Shown: positions 10,602 through 20,798 of the stretch, in pieces | How positions within the stretch are numbered: position 1 is the stretch's first letter | How the letters are laid out: each line of letters opens with the position of its first letter | The notes under the pieces: model-generated | What the model saw: only the letters and a program-made list of their open reading frames with translations | Databases searched by the model: none | What the model was told of the DNA's origin: nothing | Program-made: the position numbers and the translations under genes | Source of the DNA: CAVYGM01 sp963768025 | GTDB lineage: Bacteria > Bacteroidota > Bacteroidia > Cytophagales > Spirosomataceae | Assembly (NCBI GenBank): GCA_963768025.1 | Contig: CAVYGM010000011.1 | Location: 1-64,000 of the forward strand | DNA: 64,000 bases | Direction of reading: 5' to 3'

Positions 10602-11615
10602 TCACGACTCCACCCGATGCTCGTCCAGGCCGGGCTTGAATACCTTGAAGAGGAAATAAAAAGCGGGCACTACCAGCATCAGTCCCACAAACAGGGCAAT
10701 CAGGAGCTGGTATAGTGTGGCCTCGGGAGCCTGGGTGTTATAAAAAGTAAGGTGGTTGCCGTGGCGTTCGTAGACCAGAACAGGATACTGAATGGCAAAC
10801 CAGGCGATCATGATCAGGGCTACCTGTACGCCTATGGCCATACGCAGGTACATAATCCGGGGATGGTCCACCAGGTAGAGTACCGCCGGTATCAACAGCA
10901 CCACGCCGGCGAAAGCGGCCAGGCTGGGCCAGGAACTAAAAAATTCGGCCATGAGGGGATGACTTTCGTAATCGGCGGCGAGCAATACTCCCATGCCTGC
11001 GACGAACGTAAGCCCCATAAATCGTTTGGATAGCCGGATGTACCGGTGCCGTTCGGGGGAATGTACCGTTTCACCAATCAGAAAAATAGCCGCAATGTAG
11101 CCAAACAGCAGGGTAGTGAAGAGGCCGGTAGCCACACAAAAGAGGTTGAACCAGGGACGGATAAACTGGTCGTAAAAGCTCCCGGCGGGGCTCAGGCTGA
11201 TTTGGCCCAGGAGCATGGCCCCGAGCGTGATTCCCAGGAAAAAGGGGGTGATAAAGCTGGATACTTTAAAAATGCCGGTATAGTACCCGTGGGTGCTGCT
11301 TTGGCCGATGTCGTAATGGCGAAAGGTAAAGAAAGACCCCCGCAACACAATCCCGATCAGGGCTACCATAAGCGGAATATGCAATGCGGTACTGATCGTA
11401 GCGTATACCAGCGGGAAGCCAGTGAACAGGATCACGATGGCCAGGATCAGCCACACGTGGTTCGCCTCCCACACCGGTGCCAGCGCTTTGGATATGGTCT
11501 TTTCCCCCCGCTTGCCCGCGAAGGTTTCCACAATCCCCGCCCCGAAGTCAGCGCCACCCAGTACGGTATACAGGATAAACGAAACGCCCAGTATAATGAT
11601 AATGGTCAGTAACAT
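10602..11615 (-). CDS. cydB: Cytochrome bd ubiquinol oxidase subunit II
   Basis: 337 residues, a typical length for CydB. It begins MLLTIIIILGVSFILYTVLGGADFGAG, the characteristic first helix with the GGADFGAG turn, followed by WEANHVWLI. About eight to nine hydrophobic helices are readable, ending in a short cytoplasmic tail (FKVFKPGLDEHRVES). CydB is the structural partner of the heme-bearing CydA in the quinol:O2 reductase of the inner membrane, which works at low oxygen and also tolerates peroxide and NO. It starts three bases after the cydA stop, so the two are co-transcribed. Confidence 0.95.
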   Translation of the reverse strand: MLLTIIIILGVSFILYTVLGGADFGAGIVETFAGKRGEKTISKALAPVWEANHVWLILAIVILFTGFPLVYATISTALHIPLMVALIGIVLRGSFFTFRHYDIGQSSTHGYYTGIFKVSSFITPFFLGITLGAMLLGQISLSPAGSFYDQFIRPWFNLFCVATGLFTTLLFGYIAAIFLIGETVHSPERHRYIRLSKRFMGLTFVAGMGVLLAADYESHPLMAEFFSSWPSLAAFAGVVLLIPAVLYLVDHPRIMYLRMAIGVQVALIMIAWFAIQYPVLVYERHGNHLTFYNTQAPEATLYQLLIALFVGLMLVVPAFYFLFKVFKPGLDEHRVES

Positions 11616-11618
11616 AGC

Positions 11619-12944
11619 CTAGTCAGTGGTTTTTCGGGCGGATGGATAGAATTGCTCAACGGTGGCAATCTGTCGCTGCATCAGCCAAGCCAGTAGGAAA
11701 GTAAGCAGCAGGTACACCGCCACAATGGTATACAGGGAGTACTGCAGCCCCGGCATGGGCGATACGGCGTCTTTGGTTTTCATAACTTTGTAGATAATCC
11801 ACGGCTGACGCCCCACCTCCGTCACCACCCAACCCGCCTCCACAGCCACAAACCCCAGGGGCGTGAGACAGGCGATGAAAAGTAGCCAGCCTTTCTTGGA
11901 TAAATTACCCTTCCAGCGCCAGCTAAACAGCAGGAACAGCAGCCCCGCCAGCGCCAGCAGAAAACCAATGCCCACCATGAGCTGAAAGGCCAGGTGCGTA
12001 ACAAGCACCGGTGGGCGCTCGTCCCTGGGAAATTGATCCAGACCGATGACTTCGGCGTCAAAATCCCCGTGGGCCAGAAAACTGAGAGCTTTGGGAATAT
12101 GAATGGCATAGTTGACTTCCTCTTTTTCAGCATCCGGAAGGCCACCGATGATGAGGTCGGCGGGTTGGCTGGTTTTGAAGTGCGATTCCAGCGCGGCCAG
12201 TTTGGCGGGCTGCCGCCCGGCCAGGTCCTTGGCCGAATAATCGCCGCTGAGGGGTTGGAGCAAAGCCGCCACCGCCCCAAAGGAAAGAGCTATGCGTACG
12301 GCCGTCCGGTGAAACCTATTACCGGGGTTCCGTAGCAACAGAAACGCATGTACACCCGCTACGGCAAAGGCCGTGGCGACAAAAGCCGCCAGGGTCATGT
12401 GCAGGGCCTGCGACAGCCAGGCCTCATTGAACATCGCCGCCACGGGATCAATGTTTTCGGCTTGTCCGTTGCGCCACGTGAAGCCGGCAGGGCTGTTCAT
12501 CCAGGCATTGGCCGATACTACGAAGATTCCGGACAGAACCCCCGAAATACCCACCACCAGGCCCGAGGCCCAGTGCACCCATTTGTTCAGCCGGTCCCAA
12601 CCGTACAGGAAAACTCCCAGCGCAATGGCCTCGACGAAGAAGGCCGTTCCTTCCCACGAAAAGGGCATCCCGATGATGGCCCCGGCATGCCGCATGAAGC
12701 CCGGAAAAAGCAATCCCAGTTCGAAAGAAAGTACCGTGCCCGACACGGCCCCCACCGCAAAAAACAGCGCCACGCCCCGCGACCAGGCCTTGGCCAGATC
12801 AAGGTACTCCTGCTGCCCCGTACGCAACCACCGCCACTCGCTGAAGGCCATCAGTACGGGCATAGTCATGCCGATGCAGGCAAAAATGATGTGAAAGCCC
12901 AGTGAAAGGGCCATTTGCAAACGGGCCGCGAGCAAATCTTCCAT
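11619..12944 (-). CDS. cydA: Cytochrome bd ubiquinol oxidase subunit I
   Basis: 441 residues, at the short end for CydA, consistent with a short Q-loop form. Visible residues: the N-terminal heme b595 His in SLGFHIIFACIGM; the b558 His in ALHMTLAAFVAT; the quinol-loop start; the GRQP motif (TEVGRQPWIIYKVMKTKDAVSP); and about nine membrane helices. It forms the catalytic quinol oxidase with CydB, encoded directly downstream. No cydX- or cydCD-like gene is adjacent. The ATG at 12944 gives the expected N-terminus (MEDLLAARLQMALS). Confidence 0.95.
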   Translation of the reverse strand: MEDLLAARLQMALSLGFHIIFACIGMTMPVLMAFSEWRWLRTGQQEYLDLAKAWSRGVALFFAVGAVSGTVLSFELGLLFPGFMRHAGAIIGMPFSWEGTAFFVEAIALGVFLYGWDRLNKWVHWASGLVVGISGVLSGIFVVSANAWMNSPAGFTWRNGQAENIDPVAAMFNEAWLSQALHMTLAAFVATAFAVAGVHAFLLLRNPGNRFHRTAVRIALSFGAVAALLQPLSGDYSAKDLAGRQPAKLAALESHFKTSQPADLIIGGLPDAEKEEVNYAIHIPKALSFLAHGDFDAEVIGLDQFPRDERPPVLVTHLAFQLMVGIGFLLALAGLLFLLFSWRWKGNLSKKGWLLFIACLTPLGFVAVEAGWVVTEVGRQPWIIYKVMKTKDAVSPMPGLQYSLYTIVAVYLLLTFLLAWLMQRQIATVEQFYPSARKTTD

Positions 12945-13079
12945 GAGGCAGATACTTTTTTACGTCGCTTTAAAGATAAAACCTGACGATGGATTTTGCC
13001 AACGAAAGTGGTATGAATGGTAGGTGCGTGCTTGTCAGCTGTAGAGCAACTGGTCCTCTGCTTTTCTGACCTCCACTGC

Positions 13080-13641
13080 TTATACTCTCAACACCCCCCG
13101 GAACCCCCGTCCGGCGTAGTAGGAGTCAGCGCCATTGTGGTAGATAAAAACACGACCAAAGCGCCGATCTCCGAAGATGGCCCCACCCAGTTTCCGGATC
13201 TCAGCCGGCGTTTTCAACCAACTGGAAGTTTTGGTGTCGAATTCTCCCAACTGCTGCAGTGCGTGGTACTGCGCCTCCGTCAGCAGTTCTATGCCCATGT
13301 CTGCCGCTACGTCCAGCGCGGTATTTTCCGGTTTGTTGGCTTTTCGGGCTAGCCAGGCGGTGCGGTCGTAGCACAGGCTGCGGCGGTCTTTGGGACTCTC
13401 CGCCGAGCAATCCATGAAAGAGGTACCCGTCCGTTGGTTCACCCAGCACCACCACATCCGGTTCGCCGCCGGTTTCCTCCATTTCGAGAAGTACGGCTAA
13501 TTTTTCGGGGGCGGCTTCCAATCGAGCCTGTACTTCGGCCCATGTGAGTCCCCGGTGGCGGGAGGTGTTTTCCTCAAAGCGGGTTTTTATGGTGTTGAGG
13601 AATTCGTTGTGTTGTTCGGGAGAGAGGAATTGTTTTTCCAT
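13080..13641 (-). CDS. DUF4256 family protein (frame broken once)
   Basis: Read from 13641. The first frame gives NTIKTRFEENTSRHRGLTW, VQARLEAAPEKL and METGGEPDVV-like sequence. After a break near 13427 a second frame gives MDCSAESPKDRRSLCYDR, GIELLTEAQYHALQQLG, DTKTSSWLKTPAEIRKLGG and VFIYHNGADSYYAGRGFRG, all features I know from the DUF4256 family. Removing one G from the GGGTAC at the break gives DGTSFMDCS and a continuous protein of about 186 residues. Biochemical function is unknown. It is a monocistronic gene converging on nothing obvious. Confidence 0.7.
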
Positions 13642-13711
13642 AGCCCTTTGCTTTTTATTAACCTTATTTTCTGAGGGGAATATATTATAAATTCGCTTTT
13701 CCTTACATGAC

Positions 13712-14596
13712 TCACAGGCTTGCTGCTACGGTAATTGTTTTTTCATCGGGACTAACATCCATCCGGGTTATGTTTTTCAAGCCGTAAGTGCTTAAATTTT
13801 GCAGTGCCACGAACTCCTCTGCGCTCACGGTCTGGCCTTTGCTTTTTTTAATTTTTGCACCATACATAATCCCCCCGCTTGCCATCAGTACGTAATCTTT
13901 ACAAATGGCCAAGTCCATACTATTGCCGGGCACTCTGACCAGTTGCTTTGCGGTCTTAAAGTCCGTCCAGGCCAGGAAACTCTCCGCATTCTTATTTTGG
14001 ATAAAGAAAGCACCGTTTTGAACTACCCTCATGCCTCTGCCCACATTTTCAGCAATCTTTTTCTCCGTACCGTCAATGCCTACTAGGGAAAGCCGGTTTG
14101 GAGAGCTTTTGCCGGAAAGGATGTACGCAAGAGCAGAGTGCGCATCAACCCAGGCGTAATAGCCAACGGAATCCCGTTTTTCAAAAAGCGGCCGGGGAGT
14201 TGAACCAGAAAATGGATACTGCCAGATCCGTTGGGTAGCGTCTTCTTCAAGCATGACTACTGAAATCCCGCTTCCGCTAGGTAAGGGCATGGCACTGAAC
14301 GGACTACCCACAGAATAGGTTACCTGCCGGGTCTCACCGGTTGCCAGCGAATAGGAGTAAATAGTGGTTTTGGAACTGGTATCGCTCTGCGAAGTATAGT
14401 AAATGAGCTTCCCGTCCCGTGAATAAGCCGGTTGATTGTCGTATCCTGGCCTGTTGGTTAGATTCCTGGGCTCCGTGAACAAAACCTTTCCGGCTTTGGA
14501 ATCTATCTGCATGAGCCAAATGTCAGGCTGTGGTGCCCCGGCCTGGCATAAAGCCAGCACAGGCAGGAGCAGGAAAAGGAGTAAACTAGGCTTCAT
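13712..14596 (-). CDS. Secreted TolB/WD40-like beta-propeller protein
   Basis: 294 residues with a signal peptide (MKPSLLLFLLLPVLALCQAG). PD40/TolB-type blade motifs: NRPGYDNQPAYSRDGKLIYYTS, YSYSLATGETRQVTYS, and the closing RMDVSPDEKTITVAA. It is likely a periplasmic or surface propeller that binds a partner; no enzyme motif is visible. It is a single gene between glgX and the DUF4256 gene, all on the minus strand with sizeable gaps, so no operon is implied. Similar stand-alone propellers are common in Cytophagales and mostly uncharacterised. Confidence 0.75.
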   Translation of the reverse strand: MKPSLLLFLLLPVLALCQAGAPQPDIWLMQIDSKAGKVLFTEPRNLTNRPGYDNQPAYSRDGKLIYYTSQSDTSSKTTIYSYSLATGETRQVTYSVGSPFSAMPLPSGSGISVVMLEEDATQRIWQYPFSGSTPRPLFEKRDSVGYYAWVDAHSALAYILSGKSSPNRLSLVGIDGTEKKIAENVGRGMRVVQNGAFFIQNKNAESFLAWTDFKTAKQLVRVPGNSMDLAICKDYVLMASGGIMYGAKIKKSKGQTVSAEEFVALQNLSTYGLKNITRMDVSPDEKTITVAASL

Positions 14597-14847
14597 TTAT
14601 AAATCTGAGGGCTTTGTGAGTGATGCGGTCAAGATACAAAGCTTTCCCTAGAAATTCAGCAGCAGGATCAACGCAACGTAGCTACGCCAGACTCGTAGTA
14701 CTAAAATGGCTTCACTCCAAGCTCCGGTACCACAGCCCACGTGAAGCCACGACCGGTTGTACGGAAAGGGCATCCATTTTAGAAATGCCGGAGCCATCAT
14801 ACCCCGACGCAAAAAGTTAATAAAAGTAAACAGGGGGCTAATCAGGA

Positions 14848-16902
14848 TCAGCCAGAAGTTTTTATAAACACCACAACCGACCGGGGACCTACGAGATAAG
14901 AGGAGGCGCTGATCGGTTCTTCCTGGCCTTCATCCAAAAAATCCTGACCGGGGCCAAAGAAGGTGTTGATTACCCGTTTCCAGGGGCCTGCTTTTTGAAA
15001 ACTAAATTGAATGCTTTCCCAATAGGCATTGACCATCACGTAAAGGTCAACGTCGTTTTCCTGAGCCCCGGAAAGAAAATAGGCAAAACTCCGGGACGCA
15101 GGCGAATAGTCAGGAGCGCCGTTGGCCCCAAACCAAGCTATATCCTTTTTCCAGAAACGACTACGGCCGAGGGAAGGGTGCTTTTTTCGAAACGAAATCA
15201 TTTTTTTTACGAACTGGAAATGATCGTTCATCGTTTGCAGACGGTCCCAGTTCAGCCAGGTGGTTTCGTTGTCCTGGTTGTAGGGATTGTTGTTGCCCCC
15301 TTGGGTGTGCAAAAACTCATCTCCTGATAAGAACATGGGGGTACCGTTGGAAAGCAACAGCAGGGTAACACAGTTTTTGGCCTGACGATTGCGTAGGTTC
15401 ATTACCTCCTGGGGCACGCCTTCGTCACCTTCCCAGCCACAATTCCAGCTGTAATTAGGCTCGTGCCCATCCGTATTGTTGTGGCCGTTGGCTTCGTTGT
15501 GTTTGCTATTGTAAGCCAGTTGGTCGTACAGAGTAAAGCCGTCGTGGGAGTTGATGTAGTTCACACTCTGAAAGGCACGGTAGGCGTGGAAAATATCGTC
15601 CGGAAAAAGCCCGTCGCTGCCGTAGATCCGATGCATCATGGCACCGACCAGGCCTTCGTCACTTTTTATAAACTGCCGGATGTCGTCGCGATAGCCGCCG
15701 TTCCATTGCTGCCAGGTATTGCCAGGGAAGCTCCTGCCCAGCTGGTATAGCATGCTGGCGTCCCAGGGCTCGGCAATCAGGCGCACCCCAGCCAGGTCGG
15801 GCTCGCCGGCTATGTCGGCGAAAAGGGGTGTTTCGCCCACGGTACCATCGGAGCGCCGGCTAAACACGCTGGCCAGATCAAATCGAAACCCGTCTACGTG
15901 CATATCTTTTACCCAGTGCCGCAGGCTATCCACGATCATGCGCTGCACGGCGGGGTGATCGGTACGCAAGGTGTTGCCCGTGCCGGTGAAGTTCTGGTAG
16001 GGATTGGGCGCGTGATGGTTCAGGAAATAGTAGGTACTGTTGTCGATGCCTTTGAACGAATAGTTTGGACCCTGCACGTTGCCTTCGGTTGTATGGTTGA
16101 ACACCACATCGAGTATCACTTCAATGCCGGCCTTGTGCAGTTCGCGCACCATGGTTCTGAACTCCCGCACGGCACCGCCCGGCGATGAGTCGGCGGCGTA
16201 CTGCTGATGGGGCGCAAAAAAATTAAGGGTCATGTAGCCCCAGTAGTTATTTTCTTTGGGGTCAAACTGGTGTATGGGCATGAGTTCTACCGCTGTCACG
16301 CCTAATTCTTTGAGGTAAGGGATCTTCGCGATCACACCGGCAAACGTACCCTGCTCCGGAGCGGGCAAACCGCTGTTAGCGTTCCGGGTAAATCCCCGCA
16401 CGTGCATTTCATAGATCACCAGGTCGTGGCCGTGGTCGGGACGCTGATCGTCTTGCCAGTCGAATTCGTCTTCATCGGTTTTTATATACCCCAGCGGCGA
16501 CTTGCCCGCTGTAGAGCCGGGTTGCGTGGCCGCAGAGCGGCTGAAATTAGCGGGAAAATGTATTTCCATGGCATAGGGATCGAGCAGGACTTTCTCTCTA
16601 TCGAACCGGTGCCAGTAGGACGGATCGTCTCCCAGGGTACCCTCTATCCGATAGGCGTAGAAAGCAGCCCCTTTCAGCTCGTCCTTTTGTATACGGTAGT
16701 GCCATATACGTTGCGTTTTGTTTAGAGCTGGGTCGAGTAGGATAGTTACAACCGGAACTTTATCATCATCTCCTTTGAAAAATAGGAGTTCTACACGAGC
16801 CGCTGATTTCGTATAAAGTGCAAAATTGAAAGCATCTTCTTCGGCTACGTACGAAACACCCAGGGGGTGCGGCGCCCCTTCTTTTGCATACCATTTTTTC
16901 AT
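14848..16902 (-). CDS. glgX: Glycogen debranching enzyme (GlgX/isoamylase family)
   Basis: 684 residues. An N-terminal CBM48 (EDAFNFALYTKSAARVELLFF) precedes a GH13 barrel. Catalytic residues are readable: the nucleophile Asp in VDGFRFDLAS, the acid/base Glu in LIAEPWDA, and His-Asp in INSHDGFTLYD; other GH13 signatures are VIYEMHVRGFT and VILDVVFNHT. The isoamylase-type sequence GNDNPYNQDNE appears here as GGNNNPYNQDNETTWLNWD. It hydrolyses alpha-1,6 branches of glycogen in the cytoplasm after phosphorylase action. No other glycogen gene is nearby. The start at 16902 gives MKKWYAKEGAPHPLG, the normal beginning of the CBM48. Confidence 0.9.
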   Translation of the reverse strand: MKKWYAKEGAPHPLGVSYVAEEDAFNFALYTKSAARVELLFFKGDDDKVPVVTILLDPALNKTQRIWHYRIQKDELKGAAFYAYRIEGTLGDDPSYWHRFDREKVLLDPYAMEIHFPANFSRSAATQPGSTAGKSPLGYIKTDEDEFDWQDDQRPDHGHDLVIYEMHVRGFTRNANSGLPAPEQGTFAGVIAKIPYLKELGVTAVELMPIHQFDPKENNYWGYMTLNFFAPHQQYAADSSPGGAVREFRTMVRELHKAGIEVILDVVFNHTTEGNVQGPNYSFKGIDNSTYYFLNHHAPNPYQNFTGTGNTLRTDHPAVQRMIVDSLRHWVKDMHVDGFRFDLASVFSRRSDGTVGETPLFADIAGEPDLAGVRLIAEPWDASMLYQLGRSFPGNTWQQWNGGYRDDIRQFIKSDEGLVGAMMHRIYGSDGLFPDDIFHAYRAFQSVNYINSHDGFTLYDQLAYNSKHNEANGHNNTDGHEPNYSWNCGWEGDEGVPQEVMNLRNRQAKNCVTLLLLSNGTPMFLSGDEFLHTQGGNNNPYNQDNETTWLNWDRLQTMNDHFQFVKKMISFRKKHPSLGRSRFWKKDIAWFGANGAPDYSPASRSFAYFLSGAQENDVDLYVMVNAYWESIQFSFQKAGPWKRVINTFFGPGQDFLDEGQEEPISASSYLVGPRSVVVFIKTSG

Positions 16903-17076
16903 AACTACAATTAATAGGTGGAAAACGGAGATTCTGTATCTGTCACCAGGGTTCTATTTCTCAATAAACCGGTGACTGACAGCATAATTTACGACTTCTT
17001 CCTCTATATAACCTAGCAAAATTTAGTATACGGTATGCTGGGTAATCCAGTCCGCTATCGGGATTGACAAATGCAG

Positions 17077-17613
17077 TTATCTGGGCATACTTACCATCAG
17101 CCGGGCCACCTGCTCCCGGTGCCGGTCTATATGGAAACGCAGGAATTCAAGGCGTTGCTGGAAATCCAATGCGCCCGAAATGGGATGCGGATGGGCCTGT
17201 ACCCTTAACTCGTCTTCCTGTAAATCTTCGCTAAATGCACGTAGTATTTCCTGTAAGCTGTGGAAGGAGGATTTCCAGAAGGCTAACGTACCGCCAAGGC
17301 GGGGAGCAGCCACGGCGGGTACTTGCTCCTTCTCCTGCCATGTCAGGGCAATGATCTGTTCTATGGGCATATCCCTATGGATGGACTCACGGGTTCGTAC
17401 GAAGCTACCCTCCCGGATAGCATACAGGGTTTTCCACATCCCATAAATCCCTCCCTGCTCGGCCCAAAACAAATGTTCGGTGTTCTCGATGACATTCCAT
17501 ACCTCTGGGTCCGGCTTCCATTGAGCTTGCACCTCGGTCAGGTCGGCTATTTGTTCAAGGTACTGCGTGCGGGCGGTTGCTACCTCCTGAATGAGCTTTT
17601 GTATCGTGGTCAT
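17077..17613 (-). CDS. DinB superfamily protein
   Basis: 178 residues, a DinB/YfiT-like four-helix bundle. The metal-site histidines expected for the family are visible: IENTEHLFWAE near residue 47, a central HSLQEIL, and the C-terminal FLRFHIDRHREQVARL. Proteins of this class include bacillithiol/mycothiol-dependent thiol transferases and many proteins of unknown substrate, so the reaction cannot be named. A gap of about 170 bp separates it from glgX (which ends upstream), with no gene visible there. Confidence 0.85.
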   Translation of the reverse strand: MTTIQKLIQEVATARTQYLEQIADLTEVQAQWKPDPEVWNVIENTEHLFWAEQGGIYGMWKTLYAIREGSFVRTRESIHRDMPIEQIIALTWQEKEQVPAVAAPRLGGTLAFWKSSFHSLQEILRAFSEDLQEDELRVQAHPHPISGALDFQQRLEFLRFHIDRHREQVARLMVSMPR

Positions 17614-17742
17614 GGTAGACAGGTGATTGGTTTGTTATCGAAGGGTTGTCATTGATTTTACTCGTGTGCTTAGCCTGCCTGTCCAGCGTATTCCGTATTT
17701 CCAAAGGGCGTATATGGCAGCAACATGATTTTTGGTTCTCCC

Positions 17743-19645
17743 TCAGTTGTCAAATTCAGCTCCCAACCGATGCTCTTTCATCGTAGCTAGGATCTCATCC
17801 AGAATCAAAGGATCGTCGATCGTGGAGGGTGTCTCGAAGGGTTCGCCATCCGCTATTTTCCGGATAATTTTACGGAGGATTTTCCCGGAACGGGTTTTGG
17901 GCAATCGCTTCACGATAATCGCCGACTTGAAACAGGCTAAGGCCCCGATTTTCTCCCGGATACTCTGCACCAGCTCGGCTTCTAATGATTTCTGAGAAAT
18001 ATCCTGCCCGTCTTTCAAAACCACCAACGCCACGGGCCGTTGACCGCGCAAGGCATCCGCAATGCCCACCACGGCACACTCGGCCACGGCGGGGTGGGCT
18101 GCCACGATCTCCTCCATTTCGCCCGTCGACAGGCGATGCCCACTCACGTTGATAACGTCGTCTACCCGGCCCATGATGTAGAAGTAATTATCCGCATCCT
18201 TGTAGCCGCCGTCGCCGGTCAGGTAGTACCCTTCAAACCGATTGAGGTAGGCGCTCCGGAACCGCTTGTCGTCCTGCCAGAGCGTGGGTAGGCTACCTGG
18301 GGCCAGCGGCAGCTTCACCACCACGTACCCCTCCTGCATTGGGACCAAGTACCTGCCCCTCCTCATCCAGTATCTGCACCTCGTAGCCGGGCACGGGTGT
18401 ACAGGAAGAACCCGGTTTGATCGGTTGCAGGCCCAGGCCCGCCATGTTGGCCAGCATCGGCGACCCCGACTCGGTTTGCCACCAGTGGTCAAGGACCGGA
18501 ATGTTGAGCAGGTTGCTTGCCCACTCGTAGGTAGGTGGGTCGAGGCGCTCGCCCGCCAGGAAAAGGTACTTCAGGCAGGAGACATCATAGTTTTTGAATA
18601 GCCGCCCCTCGCTATCCTCTTTCTTGATGGCCCGGATGGCCGTCGGGGCGGTAAAAAAGGTCTTAACCTGATGCTGACTGATGACCCGCCAGAAGGTACC
18701 GGCATCCGGCGTCCGGACGGGTTTTCCTTCAAACAGAATGGTGGTACATCCATTGATGAGCGGACTGTACACAATGTACGAATGCCCCACCGCCCAGCCA
18801 ATATCCGACCCCGCCCAGAACACCTCGCCCGGATGGGTATCGTACACCGCCCCGAGGCTGTACTTCATGGCCACGGCATGCCCGCCGTTGTCGCGGATAA
18901 TGCCCTTGGGCTTGCCGGTGGTACCGGAGGTATACAGAATATAGAGCGGATCGTGGGCCTCCACGGGTACGTAACTTGCCGGTTGGGCCGCCTGCAGGGC
19001 TTCGTTCCAGTCCAGCTCTTTCTCGGACACCAGTTCGGCCCGGAGCATGGGCCTTTGCAGGATAATATGGCAGTCGGGTTGGTGGGTAGCTTCCTGCAAG
19101 GCGGCATCGATGAGCGGCTTGTAGGGAATGAGGCGGTCAAACTCAATGCCGCAGGAAGCCGAAAGGATGACTTTGGGTTGGGCGTCGTCAATGCGGAGTG
19201 CCAACTCGTGGGAGGCAAAGCCGCCAAACACCACCGAGTGGATGGCCCCCAACCGCGCGCAGGCCAGCATGGCTACCACCGCCTCGGGTACCATGGGCAT
19301 ATAAATGACCACGGTATCACCTTTTATTACCCCTTTGGCCGCCAGTACCCCGGCAAAAAGAGCGACCTTATCCCGCAGCTCCGTATAGGTGAATTTCTGG
19401 ATGGTATGGGTCACCGGCGAGTCGTACACCAGGGCTACCTGCCCGCCCCGGCCCTGCTCCACGTGGTAGTCCAGGCAGAGGTAGGAGGTATTGAGGGTAC
19501 CCCCTTCGTACCAGCGGTAAAAGCCGCTTTCATCCGTAGACAGGATCTTCTCCGGAAACTTAAACCAGGCGATATCCTCCGCCTTCTCCCGCCAGAACTG
19601 CTCCGGGTTTTCCGTTGATTTTTGGTGTTCGGCCTGGTAGGTCAT
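17743..19645 (-). CDS. Propionyl-CoA/acetyl-CoA synthetase (PrpE-type, frame broken once)
   Basis: Read from 19645. It is an ANL-family acyl-CoA synthetase of about 633 residues. Motifs: ACS N-terminal WFKFPEKIL; the AMP-binding P-loop YTSGTTGKPKG; FWAGSDIGWAVGHSYIVYSPL, which is typical of PrpE; DHWWQTESG; and, after the break, YYLTGDGGYKDADNYFYIMGR, DDVINVSGHRLSTGEME and the catalytic Lys in KTRSGKILR. It activates propionate or acetate with ATP and CoA. The break is in a run of four C (18328-18331): removing one base changes GGVRGGE into GGYVVVKLPLAPG and restores the frame. I prefer propionyl-CoA synthetase, but the acid preference cannot be fixed from sequence alone. Confidence 0.85.
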
Positions 19646-19945
19646 GGGTGAAGGCTGTAAAGAGGCTTAGAAATTGTAGCAAACCGTCTAACTAGGGGTT
19701 TGATTTAAAAAGCCGCCCACTTTTACTTATTACTCACCTTATCCTGCTCCGACTACCCCATCGAAGGGAGGGTACTATAAGCTCCCTCCGGACTGATGGC
19801 ACTCATACTTGGTTTGCGTTACCAACACCCCTACTCAGTTTCGGACGCGGGAAGCTAAGGCAGAAAGAGGGAACGGCGGAGGTCTTGAATTAGTCTTACA
19901 ATCTCATTATATTGCATTCTTACTTCCTATCCCTGTTCAGTGACC
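19646..19945. other. 300-bp intergenic gap before the toxin-antitoxin pair
   Basis: Divergent promoter region between the PrpE-like gene and the DUF433 antitoxin. I see no gene, no perfect repeat and no clear TAnnTTTG element. GC content falls toward the right-hand end. Confidence 0.4.
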
Positions 19946-20188
19946 ATGAATGACTTGAAAAAATACATCACAATTGATCCCGAGATACAGCACGGCAAGC
20001 CCGTATTTCGCGGAACGCGCGTGCCGGTAGAAACGCTGTTCTGGCATTTGGAAAAGGAAATTTCGATCGAAGAATTTCTGGAAGACTTCCCCAGCGTGAC
20101 CAAGGAGCAGGCCCTTGGGGTGATCGGTATTGCGCATAAATTCTTTGCTTCACCAAACATCAGAGAACTTTATGAAGCTGCTGCTTGA
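19946..20188 (+). CDS. DUF433 antitoxin
   Basis: About 80 residues. ATG 19946 (MNDLKKYITIDPEIQHGKP) is preferred over GTG 19940. It contains the DUF433 hallmark GKPVFRGTRVPVETLFWHLEKEISIEEFLEDFPSV, a small winged-helix-like fold used as the antitoxin of DUF5615 PIN-like toxins (VapBC-like). It overlaps the downstream toxin gene by 17 nt, so the two are translationally coupled. As in other type II modules, the antitoxin probably represses its own promoter; this is inference. Both genes of this pair are intact, unlike the second copy of the module near 41 kb. Confidence 0.85.
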   Translation: MNDLKKYITIDPEIQHGKPVFRGTRVPVETLFWHLEKEISIEEFLEDFPSVTKEQALGVIGIAHKFFASPNIRELYEAAA

Positions 20189-20501
20189 CGAAAATCTACC
20201 AAAGAAACTGAAAGCAGATTTTCCCGAGCACGAAATCTACACCGTATCGAACAAAGGCTGGAACAGCAAGCAAAACGGCGAACTATTAAAACTCATGTTA
20301 GCTGAAAATTTTGACGCCCTTTTCACGTTCGATCAAAACCTGCAATTCCAACAGAACTTCACGAAGTACCCCATCGCGGTCATCGTCCTCATCGCGGAGG
20401 ACAACACCTACCTAACGTTGAAGAAATTGGTTCCTCAGATTCGTCAGGCTTTACAGGCGGGTTTGCCAAAGGGGCCGAGCGTGATCATGGCTGAGGAGTA
20501 G
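20172..20501 (+). CDS. DUF5615 PIN-like toxin
   Basis: 109 residues starting at ATG 20172, inside the antitoxin 3' end. It begins MKLLLDENLPKKLKADFPEHEIYTVS, the DUF5615 signature with PIN-type acidic residues in LLDENL, followed by DALFTFDQNLQFQQN (TxDxxF-like acidic site). Expected to be an RNase-type toxin neutralised by the DUF433 protein. Frame and length are intact. Confidence 0.85.
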   Translation: MKLLLDENLPKKLKADFPEHEIYTVSNKGWNSKQNGELLKLMLAENFDALFTFDQNLQFQQNFTKYPIAVIVLIAEDNTYLTLKKLVPQIRQALQAGLPKGPSVIMAEE

Positions 20502-20593
20502 GGTTGCCTTCTTGACGCTATTCAGCTTGTGTAAGCAACCATTCTTTGGTAAACCTATGCATGGCTACTATGAATGAGAGGCATCCTGCAAGG

Positions 20594-20613
20594 CCTGAGG
20601 AGACTCAGGCCAC
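20594..20613. other. Short hairpin in the 297-bp gap 20502-20798
   Basis: GGCCTGAG and CTCAGGCC pair around a GAGA-like loop. There is no T-run. The rest of the gap, between the convergent toxin gene and the AT-rich operon, holds no gene that I can see. Confidence 0.35.
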
Positions 20614-20798
20614 GGAGTAGGAGATTCAAATCACCGTTTAGGACTGCTTTTAGGCGTTGGCGCAAAACTATTGACGCATCTGTCGCATAGCTACGCCTGC
20701 CGCACTGTCTTCTAAATTGATTAATTAATTAGTCTCCATGCAGAAGACATAGGTATAACGCAGCATTGAAGAATAAAACAGACTAGGGAGCTCAATAT